NCBI GenBank assembly: GCA_016874175.1
Contig: VGUP01000003.1
Coordinates: 1-52,826, forward strand
DNA: 52,826 nucleotides
Reading direction: 5' to 3'
DNA from: Gammaproteobacteria bacterium
Lineage (GTDB): Bacteria; Pseudomonadota; Gammaproteobacteria; Steroidobacterales; Steroidobacteraceae
Shown here one piece after another: positions 20,152-31,870 of the stretch; within the stretch, counting starts at the first letter, position 1; each line of letters starts with the position of its first letter. The notes under the pieces are model-generated. The model ran no database searches. It saw only the letters and a list, made by a program, of their open reading frames with translations, and had not been told where the DNA came from. The position numbers and the translations under genes were made by a program.

Positions 20152-21369
20152 GTGAATACCTATCTGGTCGGGGGTGCAGTGCGCGATAGGCTGCTCGGTC
20201 GCCCGGTCGCCGAACGCGACTGGGTGGTCGTCGGCGCGACGCCGGCCGACCTCGAAGCGCGCGGTTTTCTGCCCGTCGGAAAAGATTTTCCAGTGTTTTT
20301 GCACCCGCAAACTCTCGAGGAATACGCGCTCGCCCGTCTCGAGCGCAAGATTGCGCCAGGCTATCGCGGTTTCACCACGCTGTTTTCGCCCGAGGTCACC
20401 CTCGAACAGGATCTCGCGCGACGTGACCTGACCATCAACGCCATGGCGCAAGATGCCGCCGGCAATATCTTTGATCCGTTCGGCGGGCGCGCCGATCTCG
20501 AGCGTCGCCTGCTGCGACATGTCTCGCCAGCCTTCGCTGAAGACCCTGTGCGTATCCTGCGCGTTGCACGTTTTCTGGCACGATTTGCCCCGCTGGGCTT
20601 CACGATCGCCGCCGACACCTTCGCCCTGATGCGCCGCATGGTGGAGGCCGGCGAGGCCGATGCGCTCGTGCCCGAGCGCGTCTGGCGCGAACTGGCGCGT
20701 GCGCTTGATGAGCCCTCGCCGCGTTCGGCTATCGATGCGCTGCGCGAATGCGGCGCCCTGCGCGTGGTACTGCCCGAGCTCGACGCCCTGTTCGGCGTGC
20801 CGCAACGGCCGGAGTGGCACCCCGAAGTCGACACCGGCGAACACATCATGCTCGCCCTGCAGATAGCGGCGATGCGCGACGCCCCGCAAGCGGTGCGCTT
20901 CGCCGTCTTGGTCCATGATCTTGGCAAGGCGCTGACCCCGCGTGCGGAATGGCCACGGCATCATGCTCACGGAACGCTCGGTCTGCCGGCGATCGAAGCG
21001 CTGTGCGCGCGCCTGCGAGTGCCGCAGGAGCACCGCGAACTCGGTTTGCTCGCCAGCCGCTTTCACACGTACGTGCATCGCGGTCTCGAGCTGCGCACCT
21101 CGACGCTGCTCGAGTTACTCGAACATGCCGATGCCTTTCGCCGACCCGAACGCTTCAAAGAATTCTTGGAAGCCTGCGAGTGCGACGCCCGCGGTCGAGG
21201 CGGACTCGCCGATGCTCCCTACCCGCAGCGCGCCCGAGTCGAGCAGGCTTTCGCCGCCGCGCGCGCAGTGGCACTGAGTGCCGACGAACGCGCTGACCTC
21301 GCCGGCGCAGCCATCGGCGAGCGACTGCGCAGCAAACGGCTCGCGGCCCTCAACATTGCGGTGCCCTAA
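20152..21369 (+). CDS. cca: Multifunctional CCA tRNA nucleotidyltransferase
   Basis: GTG start; [39 protein letters not shown] motif [11 protein letters not shown]. Confidence 0.92.
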   Translation: MNTYLVGGAVRDRLLGRPVAERDWVVVGATPADLEARGFLPVGKDFPVFLHPQTLEEYALARLERKIAPGYRGFTTLFSPEVTLEQDLARRDLTINAMAQDAAGNIFDPFGGRADLERRLLRHVSPAFAEDPVRILRVARFLARFAPLGFTIAADTFALMRRMVEAGEADALVPERVWRELARALDEPSPRSAIDALRECGALRVVLPELDALFGVPQRPEWHPEVDTGEHIMLALQIAAMRDAPQAVRFAVLVHDLGKALTPRAEWPRHHAHGTLGLPAIEALCARLRVPQEHRELGLLASRFHTYVHRGLELRTSTLLELLEHADAFRRPERFKEFLEACECDARGRGGLADAPYPQRARVEQAFAAARAVALSADERADLAGAAIGERLRSKRLAALNIAVP

Positions 21370-22676
21370 AGAGACGAGCGCAGATCCTGCAGGCTGAACG
21401 CCGGGTCGAGCACCGGCGCGGCTGGCGCGCCGGGCACTTTGTTAGGCGCCATGCCGAAAGCCTGATCGGCTACGGCTACCTCGCGCGTCAGCAGCATGAA
21501 CTTCACGGCCTCGCCCATTTCGCCCGGCAGCAGCAGCGTACGCGCGCCACGCGCAAGCGCGATGTGTCGCGGATCGGTGGGGTCGAGCCCCGCCGTGGCT
21601 GATGCCAATTGCTGATCGATACCGGCACCCAAAAGAAATCCGGCCTGTGTCGTGAACCCGGAAATTTGGAAACCCGCCTGCGTCGCGGCCTCGGCAACTG
21701 CCGTGAAATCGACCCAGGCCGTGATGTCGCAGAGCCCCGGATAAATGAAGGGATCACCGTGCGCCTGGTGCCGATAGTGACAGCGCAAGCTGCCCGCCAT
21801 GCGCTGCGGATGCAGCAGTTGTCCACGCGGCAAACCGTAATCCGCGATCAGCACGGCGCCGCGCGTCATGGCCACCGCGAGCGCCGCAAACCACGCTGCC
21901 AGCGACGGCTGCCACTCACCGCAATAGCCTTCAGGTAATCGGTCACCGATGGCCACTTTTTCCTTGGCATCTTTTTCTTTGAATAGTCGGGCCGCCGTCA
22001 TGCGGAAGTCATCGTCGTCGGCGCAAGCGCCATCGGCGGGTCGCATGCGCCACTCGAAACGCGCTGCCGAGAGCCCGCCCGGAGCGAGCCCAACGCCCAA
22101 TCGCCACAGTTCGCCACCACGCACCACGAAGCGCTCGCAGGGCAGCGCATCTAGGATTTCATTGGCGAAAACTACCCCTGCGAAATCTTTGGGCAAAGAA
22201 TCGAGCCAATCCAGCTTGACCTTGCCGGCTGCTGTACTCGCCAAAAGTCGCTGCTGGCGCTCGCGCAGATCAGCGCTGACCTCGAGCAGCCGGTAATGCT
22301 GCGGCGGCGGATCGCCGCTCGACAGCACGCCGAGCGCCTCGGCTGCAAATTGGCCAGTGCCCGGACCGAATTCGAGCACTTCTTGCGCCTCCTGCCGGAC
22401 AAGCCAGTCAATGAATCGGTGCGCACAGCAACGCGCAAACAGCGGCGAAATCATCGGCGCAGTCACAAAGTCGCCCGCAGCACCGAATTTGCTGGCCCCG
22501 GCGCTGTAGTAACCCAGGCCCGGCGCGTACAGCGCGAGCTGCATGTACTCGGCAAACGACAACCACCCGCCCGCCGCTGCCATGCGCTCGGCGATGTACT
22601 CGGTAAGCCGCCGGGAATGCGCGAGCGCGTCGACTTCAGGCGGGGGCAGCGTTACGCGCTCGGTTGTGAGACTCAT
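21366..22676 (-). CDS. SAM-dependent methyltransferase, MidA/NDUFAF7 family
   Basis: [44 protein letters not shown]. Confidence 0.85.
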   Translation of the reverse strand: MSLTTERVTLPPPEVDALAHSRRLTEYIAERMAAAGGWLSFAEYMQLALYAPGLGYYSAGASKFGAAGDFVTAPMISPLFARCCAHRFIDWLVRQEAQEVLEFGPGTGQFAAEALGVLSSGDPPPQHYRLLEVSADLRERQQRLLASTAAGKVKLDWLDSLPKDFAGVVFANEILDALPCERFVVRGGELWRLGVGLAPGGLSAARFEWRMRPADGACADDDDFRMTAARLFKEKDAKEKVAIGDRLPEGYCGEWQPSLAAWFAALAVAMTRGAVLIADYGLPRGQLLHPQRMAGSLRCHYRHQAHGDPFIYPGLCDITAWVDFTAVAEAATQAGFQISGFTTQAGFLLGAGIDQQLASATAGLDPTDPRHIALARGARTLLLPGEMGEAVKFMLLTREVAVADQAFGMAPNKVPGAPAAPVLDPAFSLQDLRSSL

Positions 22677-22768
22677 CGCGTCTTAGCCACGCAAGCCGCG
22701 GCTGCGCAGGTGGGGTAACCCGCAGGATTCTGGGTCGTGCCGCGAGTCTCGGTCATAATACGCTCGCC

Positions 22769-23554
22769 ATGACGCTCGACACTTCCCTGCAGCCCCCCGT
22801 CAGACCCGACCAGCCGCTTGCCGGCAAGGTTGCGTTGATCACGGGAGGCGCACGTCGGGTCGGCGCAGAGATCGCTCGCGTGCTGCATGGCGCCGGTGCC
22901 GACATCGTCGTGCACTATCAAAATTCTGCGCGTTACGCCGCGGCCTTGGTGAAGAGCCTGGAAGAGACACGCGCCGGCAGCGCCGCCAGCATCCACGCCG
23001 ACTTGCTCGAGACCGCAAGACTCGGCGAACTCGTGAGCTTTACGCTGCAGCGTTTTTCGCGTCTCGACATCCTCGTCAACAATGCCTCGACGTTCTACCC
23101 GACGCCGGTCGGCGAGATCACCGAAAATCATTGGGACGATCTGGTGGGCTCGAACCTCAAAGCCCCGCTTTTTCTGTCGCAGGCCGCGGCGCCCGCGCTG
23201 CGCTTGTCGCAGGGTCTTGTTTTGAACATCGTCGACATTCACGGCATGCGGCCGCTGCGTCGCTACCCGGTGTACGGTGTCGCAAAAGCGGGGCTCATCA
23301 TGCTCACCCGCTCGCTCGCTCGCGAGCTCGGCCCGCAGGTGCGCGTCAACGCCATCGCGCCGGGTCCGGTGATGTGGCCCCACGATGGCGTCGCCGATAC
23401 CGCACTGCAACAAAAAATCGTCGGCCGAACCCTGCTCAAGCGCACCGGCTCGGCGCTCGACATCGCGCGTACTGCGCTTTTCTTTGCTGCCGACGCGCCC
23501 TACATCACAGGGCAGATCATGCCGGTCGACGGCGGTCGCAGCGTCGCCTGGTAA
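22769..23554 (+). CDS. Pteridine reductase-like SDR
   Basis: ALITGGARRVGAEIARVLH; YPVYGVAKAGL; next to folK/folB. Confidence 0.85.
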   Translation: MTLDTSLQPPVRPDQPLAGKVALITGGARRVGAEIARVLHGAGADIVVHYQNSARYAAALVKSLEETRAGSAASIHADLLETARLGELVSFTLQRFSRLDILVNNASTFYPTPVGEITENHWDDLVGSNLKAPLFLSQAAAPALRLSQGLVLNIVDIHGMRPLRRYPVYGVAKAGLIMLTRSLARELGPQVRVNAIAPGPVMWPHDGVADTALQQKIVGRTLLKRTGSALDIARTALFFAADAPYITGQIMPVDGGRSVAW

Positions 23555-23574
23555 TTGCGAAGCGCAGCAGCGCT

Positions 23575-24090
23575 TCACCCCGCCTCCGCTGACCCGCGGT
23601 CGGCGAGCCCGAGAGCAACGCGCGTCATGGCGTGTGCGGCGTGGTCGAACCGCGCCCATAGCGCCGCGATGGTTTCGCCCGCCGTCGGATGCACATGCTC
23701 TCCCGCGATGTCCGCCAGCGGCCCCAACATGTACGGCCGGCGCAAAAGATCCGGCCTAGGCAGCACGAGACCCGGTCGCTCGGTGATGAGATCGCCGTAC
23801 AGCAGGATGTCGAGATCCATGCGGCGCGGCGCCCACTTCGGCGCATCGCGCGTGCGACCGCAAAGACCCTCGATGCGCTGCAATTCATTGATGACCTCAT
23901 CGACGCTGCACGGGGTGTCGAAACCCGCGACGTAATTGATGAAATCCTCACCCTCGAAACCGACGGCGGCATTGCGATAAGCCGGCGAGAAATCGACCTT
24001 GCCGAAAGAGCGCTGCAACTCTTGCGCCGCCAGACGCAGGTTGCACACGGCATCGACGTTGCTGCCCGCAGCGACGTATACTCGAGTCAT
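23575..24090 (-). CDS. folK: 2-amino-4-hydroxy-6-hydroxymethyldihydropteridine diphosphokinase
   Basis: YVAAGSNV, RDAPKWAPRRMDLDILLYGD, LPRPDLLRRPYML. Confidence 0.9.
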   Translation of the reverse strand: MTRVYVAAGSNVDAVCNLRLAAQELQRSFGKVDFSPAYRNAAVGFEGEDFINYVAGFDTPCSVDEVINELQRIEGLCGRTRDAPKWAPRRMDLDILLYGDLITERPGLVLPRPDLLRRPYMLGPLADIAGEHVHPTAGETIAALWARFDHAAHAMTRVALGLADRGSAEAG

Positions 24091-24142
24091 GACGCGACGA
24101 TCCGCTGCAGACCGCCGACCTGCAGATTGCTCGACCGTTCGC

Positions 24143-24529
24143 TCACGAAGCAGCGGCAAGATCGGCGCGGGTACGCTCGATGGCGACGCCCACGTCGCGC
24201 GAGCCGCGGATCGCACCCGGTTTATTCACCGAGAGCCGCACCCACTCGATGCCGAATTCTTTGAGGATCATCATCGCCATGCGATGCGCCATCGTCTCGA
24301 CCAGCATGAATTCGGACGACTCGACGAAGCCGATGACGCGCTTGGCGACGCTCTTGTAATCGAGCGTATCGACGACATCGTCGTTGACCGCGGCACGCGC
24401 GCAGTCGACCGGCAGCTCAAGATCGATCTGTACGCGCTGCTTGATACGGCGCTCCCAATCGATGAAACCGATGATGCACTCGACCTCCAATCCGCGAAGG
24501 AAGATCGTGTCGCCTCTTTTGCTCGTCAT
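24143..24529 (-). CDS. folB: Dihydroneopterin aldolase
   Basis: IFLRGLEVECIIGFIDWERRIKQRVQIDLEL. Confidence 0.9.
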   Translation of the reverse strand: MTSKRGDTIFLRGLEVECIIGFIDWERRIKQRVQIDLELPVDCARAAVNDDVVDTLDYKSVAKRVIGFVESSEFMLVETMAHRMAMMILKEFGIEWVRLSVNKPGAIRGSRDVGVAIERTRADLAAAS

Positions 24530-24533
24530 CTGC

Positions 24534-25607
24534 TCAAAACTCCTGCTTGACCTGCTCTCGGTAACCCGCCTCGCGCTGCTGGCCCGGCGGTCGCAGCGTA
24601 TCGAGTGGCCACTGCGCTCGCGCGCGAATCCCCAGCCCGTCCCGCTCACCGGCGCTCAGCCGCGCCTCGCCGGCGACCGCAATCATGGCCGCGTTATCGG
24701 TACAAAACTCGAGGCGCGGATAGTACACGCGCACGCCGACCCGGGCCGCTGCTGCATCGAGCCGTTCACGCAAACGACGATTGGCACTCACGCCACCCGA
24801 AACCACGAGCGCATCGAGACCCGTCGCCGACATGGCGCACAAACTCTTGGCCACCAGGGTGTCGACCACCGCTTCTTGCAGCGCATGCGCGATGTCGGCA
24901 CGCTCCTGATCGACCACCTCCGCAGGCAGCGCACGCACCGCGTGCAGCACGGCGGTCTTCAGCCCCGAGAAACTGAACTCGAGCCCGGGCCGATCGAGCA
25001 TGGGGCGCGGAAATTCATGTCGCTTCGCGCGACCGCGCTCGGCCAAGCGCGCAAGATGTGGACCACCCGGATAAGGCAATCCCAGCAATTTCGCGCTCTT
25101 GTCAAAGGCTTCGCCTGCGGCGTCGTCACGCGTTTCACCAAGCAGCGTGTAGCGACCGATACCCGCGCATTCGATGAGCATGGTGTGTCCACCCGACACC
25201 AACAGCGCGACATGCGGATACGGCGGCGGCTCGGGCTCGAGCAAGGGCGCAAGCAGGTGGCCCTCGAGGTGATGCACGCCGATGGTCGGCACACCCCAAG
25301 CCTGCGCGAGCGATCGCGCGAGCGCAGCACCCGTGAGCAACGCACCGATGAGACCAGGTCCTGCGGTGTAAGCGATACCGTCGATTTTGGCCGCGGAATC
25401 CTCGCCCGCCGCCTGCGCTAGCACGCGCTCGACGATCGGCAGCAAGCGTTGCACGTGATCGCGCGACGCCAGTTCGGGCACGACACCGCCATAGATTTGA
25501 TGCAAATCGATTTGCGAGAACACCTCGTGCGCAAGCAAGCCGCGACCGGTTTCGTAGACCGCGGCCGCCGATTCGTCGCAGGAAGATTCGATCGCCAAGA
25601 TACGCAT
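24534..25607 (-). CDS. tsaD: tRNA threonylcarbamoyladenosine biosynthesis protein TsaD
   Basis: [26 protein letters not shown]; full length. Confidence 0.95.
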   Translation of the reverse strand: MRILAIESSCDESAAAVYETGRGLLAHEVFSQIDLHQIYGGVVPELASRDHVQRLLPIVERVLAQAAGEDSAAKIDGIAYTAGPGLIGALLTGAALARSLAQAWGVPTIGVHHLEGHLLAPLLEPEPPPYPHVALLVSGGHTMLIECAGIGRYTLLGETRDDAAGEAFDKSAKLLGLPYPGGPHLARLAERGRAKRHEFPRPMLDRPGLEFSFSGLKTAVLHAVRALPAEVVDQERADIAHALQEAVVDTLVAKSLCAMSATGLDALVVSGGVSANRRLRERLDAAAARVGVRVYYPRLEFCTDNAAMIAVAGEARLSAGERDGLGIRARAQWPLDTLRPPGQQREAGYREQVKQEF

Positions 25608-25714
25608 GGATGACTCGGAATTTTGCCTTTTGCCTAGAGGCTCATTAGAATCCCCGCCCCTGTTACCGCAGGGCGCGATAGGAATTCCCTACTAATCAAG
25701 GGGTTGAGGTTTCG

Positions 25715-25927
25715 ATGCCGAGCGTTCGTGTTCGTGAAAATGAGTATTTCGACGCTGCCCTGCGTCGCTTCAAGCGCGCCTGCGAGAAAGCCGGTGTGCT
25801 CACCGAGCTCCGCCGCCGCGAATTCTACGAAAAACCGACGCAAGAGCGTAAGCGCAAAAAGGCGGCCGCCGTGAAGCGGCACCAGAAGCGCTCTTCGCCG
25901 CGGATCAGCGCGCCCCGCGCCCGCTGA
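25715..25927 (+). CDS. rpsU: 30S ribosomal protein S21
   Basis: [50 protein letters not shown]. Confidence 0.95.
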   Translation: MPSVRVRENEYFDAALRRFKRACEKAGVLTELRRREFYEKPTQERKRKKAAAVKRHQKRSSPRISAPRAR

Positions 25928-25956
25928 TTCAGCTCGTAGATCCGCAGAGGCCCACG

Positions 25957-26406
25957 ATGTCGCTCAAAAAGCGCATCACTCAGGATATGAAGGACGCGAT
26001 GCGCTCCGGTAACAAGGAGCGTCTCGCGACTATTCGCATGCTGCGGGCTGCGATCAAGCAGCGCGAAGTCGATGAGCGCATCACGCTCGACGACGCGCAG
26101 GTGCTTGCGGCCATCGAAAAGATGATCAAGCAGCGCAAAGAAGCCATCAGCCAGTTCGAAGCGGGCGGACGCGCGGATCTCGCCGAAAAAGAAGCCGCCG
26201 AGATCAAGCAGCTGCAGGCTTATTTGCCGCAGCAACTCTCGTCCGCCGAACTTGAAGCCCTGATTGTGGCTGCGGTCGCCGAAACCGGTGCCGCCAACAT
26301 CAAAGACATGGGCAAAGTGATGGGCCTCGTCAAAACCCGCGCCGCAGGCCGTGCCGATATGGGCGCCGTCAGCGCTCTCATCAAAGCGAAGCTCGGCGGC
26401 AGCTGA
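25957..26406 (+). CDS. GatB/YqeY domain protein
   Basis: YqeY-type full length; between rpsU and dnaG. Confidence 0.92.
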   Translation: MSLKKRITQDMKDAMRSGNKERLATIRMLRAAIKQREVDERITLDDAQVLAAIEKMIKQRKEAISQFEAGGRADLAEKEAAEIKQLQAYLPQQLSSAELEALIVAAVAETGAANIKDMGKVMGLVKTRAAGRADMGAVSALIKAKLGGS

Positions 26407-26430
26407 TCCAACCCCGTATCCTTGTCGCCC

Positions 26431-28290
26431 ATGAGCGGGCGCAACACCGGGCGCATTCCCCAGAATTTCATCGACGATCTGGTCGGTCGTACAGACATCG
26501 TCGAACTCATCGGCGCGCGGGTGCCGCTGAAAAAAGCAGGGCGCGAGTTCCGCGCTTGTTGCCCGTTTCACGATGAAAAAACGCCGTCGTTCTGGGTCAG
26601 CCCGGACAAGCAGTTCTATCACTGCTTCGGCTGCGGCGCGCACGGCACCGCGCTTGGCTTCCTGATCAACTACGACCGGCTGAGCTTTCCGGAAGCGGTC
26701 GAAGAACTGGCCGCGCGCGCCGGCGTCGAAGTGCCGCGCGAAGCCCGCGCCGACGACGGTCGCAGTCGCGACGAAGGCGATCTCGCCGAGCTGATGGGTG
26801 AAGTCGCCAAGTACTGGGCGGGCAAACTCAAGGCCGACGCGCGCGCCTCGCGCTATCTGTCCGAGCGCGGTCTGACCGCCGACACTATTCAAAAATTTGG
26901 TATCGGATATTCGGCCAATTCATGGAATGACACCCTTAATCGTTTCGCTAATGATTCAAAAAAGCGCGAAGCGCTCCTCGCCTGCGGCCTTGTGATCGAA
27001 CGCGAGGGCAGTGCCGGTCGCGATGGCGACCGCTACTACGACCGCTTTCGCGATCGCGTGATGTTCCCGATTCGCGATGCGCGCGGACGGGTGATCGCCT
27101 TCGGCGGCCGCATCATCGATCAGGGCGAGCCTAAGTACCTCAACTCCCCCGAAACCACGCTGTTCCACAAGGGCCGCGAGTTGTACGGGCTGTACGAAGT
27201 CCGACGAAGCCGTGCGCCGCTGCGCCGGCTGATGGTGGTCGAGGGCTACATGGATGTCGTACGCCTGCATCAGGCGGATATTTCCTACGCCGTGGCCACG
27301 CTCGGCACTGCGACCACGCCCGAGCATTTGAAGCGCGCCTTTCGGCTGGTCAGCGAAGTGGTCTTCGCCTTCGATGGCGATCGTGCGGGGCGCGCTGCGG
27401 CTTGGCGGGCGCTCAACAATTCTTTGGCCGAGATCCGCGAAGGGCGGCAACTCAAATTTTTGTTCCTGCCCGATGGCCACGACCCCGATACCTTGGTTGG
27501 CGAAGAGGGTCGCGAGGCTTTCGAAGCGCGACTCGATGGCGCGCTGCCGCTCTCGGAATATCTGGTGCAAGAACTCGCGACGCAGGTCGATCTGGCCTAT
27601 GCCGACGGCCGCGCACGCTTCGCGGAACTCGCGCGGCCACTCGTCAGCAAAATCCCCGAGGGCGTTTATCGGGAACTTTTGGTCGAACGCCTCGCCGAGG
27701 CCATCCGCCTGCCCGCCTCGCGCCTGCGTGATCTGTGGGCGAACGCGGCAACCGAAACCAGCCGTGGCCCGCGCGCACCGAGCACATCGCGCCTGCAAAA
27801 CGCGGACGGTCGTGGCGGCACCGGTGGCAGCAAGTCGTCGGCGACGGCGGGCCGCGGCGGTCTGATGCGACAAGCGGTGCTGGCGCTCGTGCATCACCCG
27901 AAGGTGGCGACTCGACTGCAAGACGCCGATCTCGCCACGCTCACGGGGCTCGATGAACCCGGCGCCGACATCCTCCGCGCGCTGATCGCCGATCTGCGCG
28001 AACAACCCTGTGCGAGCACCGGGCAGCTGCTCGAACGCTGGCGCGAACGGCCGGAGGCCGAGCGATTCGCGCGTCTTGCGGCCGTCGAGTCGCTGATCCC
28101 CGGCGACGAAGCCGCCTTGCAGGAGCTGCGCAACGCCCTGGCACGCATGCACGACGAACAGCGGCGGCGACGCTTCGACGCCCTGCTCGAACGCGAAAAG
28201 TCTGTGGGGCTGTCAGCCGACGAACGCACGGAACTGCAACAGCTGATGACGAGTCGAATCGGCGGTTCGACCAGCCCCGATCGCCGCTGA
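26431..28290 (+). CDS. dnaG: DNA primase
   Basis: CCPFHDEKTPSFWVSPDKQFYHCFGCGAHG zinc finger; TOPRIM domain. Confidence 0.95.
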   Translation: MSGRNTGRIPQNFIDDLVGRTDIVELIGARVPLKKAGREFRACCPFHDEKTPSFWVSPDKQFYHCFGCGAHGTALGFLINYDRLSFPEAVEELAARAGVEVPREARADDGRSRDEGDLAELMGEVAKYWAGKLKADARASRYLSERGLTADTIQKFGIGYSANSWNDTLNRFANDSKKREALLACGLVIEREGSAGRDGDRYYDRFRDRVMFPIRDARGRVIAFGGRIIDQGEPKYLNSPETTLFHKGRELYGLYEVRRSRAPLRRLMVVEGYMDVVRLHQADISYAVATLGTATTPEHLKRAFRLVSEVVFAFDGDRAGRAAAWRALNNSLAEIREGRQLKFLFLPDGHDPDTLVGEEGREAFEARLDGALPLSEYLVQELATQVDLAYADGRARFAELARPLVSKIPEGVYRELLVERLAEAIRLPASRLRDLWANAATETSRGPRAPSTSRLQNADGRGGTGGSKSSATAGRGGLMRQAVLALVHHPKVATRLQDADLATLTGLDEPGADILRALIADLREQPCASTGQLLERWRERPEAERFARLAAVESLIPGDEAALQELRNALARMHDEQRRRRFDALLEREKSVGLSADERTELQQLMTSRIGGSTSPDRR

Positions 28291-28380
28291 CTAGACGGGT
28301 TGGCGCTGTTCAGAAACAGCGTTTTCGCGTACACTTCCCGGCTGGCTTCCCCCGGCACGGGCAACGCCCGACAAACACCC

Positions 28381-30789
28381 ATGAGCAAGAAAACCAAGGC
28401 TACTTCTGGCAAGAAACCCGCGCGCCCAGCTGCCGCCCGCAAGGCGGCACCGGTGGCCAAGCCTGTTGCCAAGTCGGCGGCAAAGGCCGCCAAGCCAGTC
28501 GCCCCGAAGCCCGCTGCAGCCGCCAAGCCTGCTGCCACCAAACCGGCACAGAAGTCTGCCGTCGCTGTTGCCAAGGCCCCGGCGCCCAAGGCCGCGGTAG
28601 CAGCGAAACCCGCCTCAGCCAAGGCGCCAGCGCAAAAGGCGGCCGCCAAACCAGCCGCGCCTGCCAAAGCCGCTACGTCAACCAAAGCCGCTGCGCCGGC
28701 CAAAGCCACTGCGCCGGCCAAAGCCACTGCGCCGGCCAAAGCCACTGCGCCGGCCAAAGCCACTGCGCCGGCCAAGCCCGAGGCCAAACCGACCGCACTA
28801 TCGACGCCGGCACCCGCTGCAGCACCTGCAGCGACCGCAGCCGCAGCGACCGCTGCAGCAACCAAGCCGTCGAAGTCCAAGGCCACCAAAGCAGCCAACA
28901 ACGAAGGCAGCAAGGTCCAGGCCATGCCCGAGCGGCGCCCGCTCGCGCTGCCCGAAGAGCGTCGGTCACAGCTCAAGCAGCTGATCGCGCTCGGCAAGGA
29001 GCAGAGCTACCTCACCTACTCGCAGGTCAACGATTACCTGCCTTCCGAGATCGTCGATCCCGAACAGATCGAAGAAATCGTCAACACCATCAACGATATG
29101 GGCATCCCGGTGTACGAAAAAGCACCGGAGAGCGAGTCCATCCTCGCGCCCGAGACCACCGCGCCCTCGGATGAAGAGGCGATCGAAGAGGCGGCGGCGG
29201 CGCTCGCCGCGCTCGATGCCGAATTGGGCCGTACTACCGACCCGGTGCGCATGTACATGCGCGAAATGGGCACGGTTGAACTGCTGACGCGTGAAGGCGA
29301 AATCAGCATCGCCAAGCGCATCGAAGAAGGTCTCGACTCGGTACGTACGCAAATCTCGCTGTACCCGCCAACGTACGGGTTCATCTTCCGCGCATACGAA
29401 AATGTGAGAGCCGGTACCGGTCGCCTCGCCGACATCATCGTCGGCTTCATCGACCCGAACGCCCCTGACGTCATCGCCCAGCCACAGACCCCGACCAAAG
29501 TTGAAGCGGCGGCGCCTGTAGAGTCCGAGGAAGAATCCGACTCCGGTGACGATAGCGAAGAGACCGTCGACACTGGTCCCGATCCGGTCGAGACCGCCGA
29601 GCGCTTTGCGTCGCTGCAAAAGCTGCGCGCACAAATGCTCAATTCCCTTGCCAAAATCGGCATAGAAGACCCAAAGACACAGAAGATCCGCAAGAAACTC
29701 GCGGCTGAGTTCATGGAACTCAAGCTGTCGCCGAAGATGTTCGAGGCGCTGATCGATAACCTGCGCGCACACGTCAATGAAATACGCCAGCTCGAGCGCG
29801 ACATCATGGTGATCGCCATCCGCGATGCCGGCATGCCGCGCAAAGAATTCATCACCTCGTTCCCGCGCAACGAGACCAACGATCGCTGGGTCGCAAAGCA
29901 CGCCAAGGCCGGCAAGAAGTGGTCGGCCCCGCTTGCTCGTTTCGCTGACGACATCCGCAAGAAGCAGTTGCTGTTGGGCGAAATCGAGAAGATTCACTAC
30001 CTCACCATCTCCGAGATCAAGGACATCAATCGCGAGGTGTCGATCGGTGAAGCCAAGGCACGGCGCGCCAAGAAAGAGATGGTCGAGGCCAACCTGCGTC
30101 TGGTGATCTCGATCGCAAAGAAATACACCAACCGCGGCCTGCAGTTCCTCGACCTCATCCAGGAAGGCAACATCGGCCTCATGAAGGCGGTCGACAAGTT
30201 CGAATATCGTCGCGGCTACAAGTTCTCGACCTATGCCACATGGTGGATCCGCCAGGCTATCACGCGTTCGATTGCCGACCAAGCACGCACCATCCGCATT
30301 CCGGTGCACATGATCGAGACCATCAACAAGCTGAACCGCATTTCGCGGCAAATGCTGCAAGAGATGGGTCGTGAGCCCACGCCCGAAGAATTGGCCGTGC
30401 GCATGGAGATGCCCGAAGACAAGGTTCGCAAGGTCCTCAAGATCGCGAAAGAACCGATCTCGATGGAAACACCCATCGGCGATGACGAAGACTCGCACCT
30501 GGGTGATTTCATTGAAGACACCTCGGTAGCCTCGCCGATCGACCAAGCTACGGCCGAATCACTGCGCGAGACCACGCATGCCGTACTCTCGCAACTGACG
30601 CCGCGCGAAGCCAAAGTGTTGCGGATGCGCTTCGGTATCGATCTCAGCACCGACCACACCCTCGAAGAGGTCGGCAAGCAGTTCGACGTCACGCGTGAGC
30701 GTATCCGTCAGATCGAAGCCAAGGCCTTGCGCAAATTGCGTCACCCGAGTCGCTCGGAGCAGCTGCGCAGCTTCTTGGTCGAAGACTAA
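28381..30789 (+). CDS. rpoD: Primary sigma factor RpoD with ~180-aa Ala/Lys/Pro-rich N-terminal extension
   Basis: Region 1.1 to 4.2 intact ([44 protein letters not shown]); extension 28381-28923. Confidence 0.93.
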   Translation: MSKKTKATSGKKPARPAAARKAAPVAKPVAKSAAKAAKPVAPKPAAAAKPAATKPAQKSAVAVAKAPAPKAAVAAKPASAKAPAQKAAAKPAAPAKAATSTKAAAPAKATAPAKATAPAKATAPAKATAPAKPEAKPTALSTPAPAAAPAATAAAATAAATKPSKSKATKAANNEGSKVQAMPERRPLALPEERRSQLKQLIALGKEQSYLTYSQVNDYLPSEIVDPEQIEEIVNTINDMGIPVYEKAPESESILAPETTAPSDEEAIEEAAAALAALDAELGRTTDPVRMYMREMGTVELLTREGEISIAKRIEEGLDSVRTQISLYPPTYGFIFRAYENVRAGTGRLADIIVGFIDPNAPDVIAQPQTPTKVEAAAPVESEEESDSGDDSEETVDTGPDPVETAERFASLQKLRAQMLNSLAKIGIEDPKTQKIRKKLAAEFMELKLSPKMFEALIDNLRAHVNEIRQLERDIMVIAIRDAGMPRKEFITSFPRNETNDRWVAKHAKAGKKWSAPLARFADDIRKKQLLLGEIEKIHYLTISEIKDINREVSIGEAKARRAKKEMVEANLRLVISIAKKYTNRGLQFLDLIQEGNIGLMKAVDKFEYRRGYKFSTYATWWIRQAITRSIADQARTIRIPVHMIETINKLNRISRQMLQEMGREPTPEELAVRMEMPEDKVRKVLKIAKEPISMETPIGDDEDSHLGDFIEDTSVASPIDQATAESLRETTHAVLSQLTPREAKVLRMRFGIDLSTDHTLEEVGKQFDVTRERIRQIEAKALRKLRHPSRSEQLRSFLVED
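28687..28776 (+). repeat. 18-bp tandem repeat (gccactgcgccggccaaa) x5 inside rpoD extension
   Basis: Five contiguous units, first and last with one substitution each; encodes (ATAPAK)n. Confidence 0.92.
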
Positions 30790-30826
30790 GGACCGTCGCA
30801 GCAGCGCGCGCGCAGAGTCTGCCTGG

Positions 30827-31804
30827 ATGAAACTCGCGCAGCTCCGCTATCTGGTCGCGATCGTCGAGTCGGGCTCCAGCATCTCGGCGGCGGCCGAGAA
30901 GTTGCACGTCTCGCAGCCAGGCGTCAGCCGGCAACTCAAAGTCCTCGAGGACGAGCTCGGACTCGAGCTGTTCGTACGCGATGGCAGAGCCCTCACGAGG
31001 CTCACCCCCGCGGGTCAGCGGGTCTTTGAGCGTGCGCAGCGCGTGCTGCGCGAGACCCAGGCCATCCGGGCGATGTCTCTCGATGCCCGCGATCCCGAAC
31101 GAGGCTCGTTGTCGATCGCGACCACGCATACGCAGGCGCGATATGTGCTGCCATCCGTAATCGAATCATTTCGTAAACGCTATCCGAAGGTGAAGCTGCA
31201 TCTGCAGCAAGGGACTTCCGAGCAAATCGCCGAAATGCTGACGGCTGGGCAAGTCGATATCGCCATCTCGACGGGAGCTCGCGAACGGTTGCCACACTGC
31301 ATCCTGCTGCCTTGCTACGAGTGGCACCGCCGAGTCATCGTGCCCAAGCAACATCCGCTCGCGCGCAGCAAAACACTGACGCTGGCCAAGCTTTCGACCT
31401 ATCCGCTCGTGACCTACGTCTTCAACATGACAGGTCCCGCCTCACTCCCGGACGCTTTTGCCGCCGCGGGACTCGAGCCCGATATCGCCTTGACGGCGCG
31501 AGATGCCGACGTCATCAAAACTTATGTGCGCCTGGGCTTGGGCGTGGGTGTCGTCGCGGCCATGGCGATCGATCCGCGCGAAGATGCGGATCTGGTCTCG
31601 TTCGACGCCGCACACCTTTTCCCGCGGCATCTGACCTGGGTGGGTTTTCGTCGCGGCAGTTTTTTGCGCCGCTACAGCCTCGATTTCATCCAGGGGCTCG
31701 CCCCGCATCTCGAGCGTAACCAGATTCAAAAAGCAGAACGGGCCACCGATCAGTCCGCGGTCGACACTTTGTTCGCGGGCGCACCACTGCCGATATACGC
31801 CTGA
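30827..31804 (+). CDS. LysR-family regulator, CysB/Cbl-like
   Basis: LRYLVAIVESGSSISAAAEKLHVSQPGVSRQLKVLEDELG; CysB-like effector domain. Confidence 0.85.
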   Translation: MKLAQLRYLVAIVESGSSISAAAEKLHVSQPGVSRQLKVLEDELGLELFVRDGRALTRLTPAGQRVFERAQRVLRETQAIRAMSLDARDPERGSLSIATTHTQARYVLPSVIESFRKRYPKVKLHLQQGTSEQIAEMLTAGQVDIAISTGARERLPHCILLPCYEWHRRVIVPKQHPLARSKTLTLAKLSTYPLVTYVFNMTGPASLPDAFAAAGLEPDIALTARDADVIKTYVRLGLGVGVVAAMAIDPREDADLVSFDAAHLFPRHLTWVGFRRGSFLRRYSLDFIQGLAPHLERNQIQKAERATDQSAVDTLFAGAPLPIYA

Positions 31805-31870
31805 CCCGCCGACATCCTTTCGCTAGAATATGTGTCATCCCGATCCAAAAAATTCGCAGAGGAATACGCA

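Noticed and set aside
28381-28923. CRISPR-like array because of short repeats
   Set aside because: Repeats are contiguous without spacers, in frame and coding
28966-30546. 526-aa ORF opposite rpoD (also 8972..9907 and 10848..12077 opposite htpG/ppnN)
   Set aside because: No recognisable domain; mirrors codon usage of the sense genes
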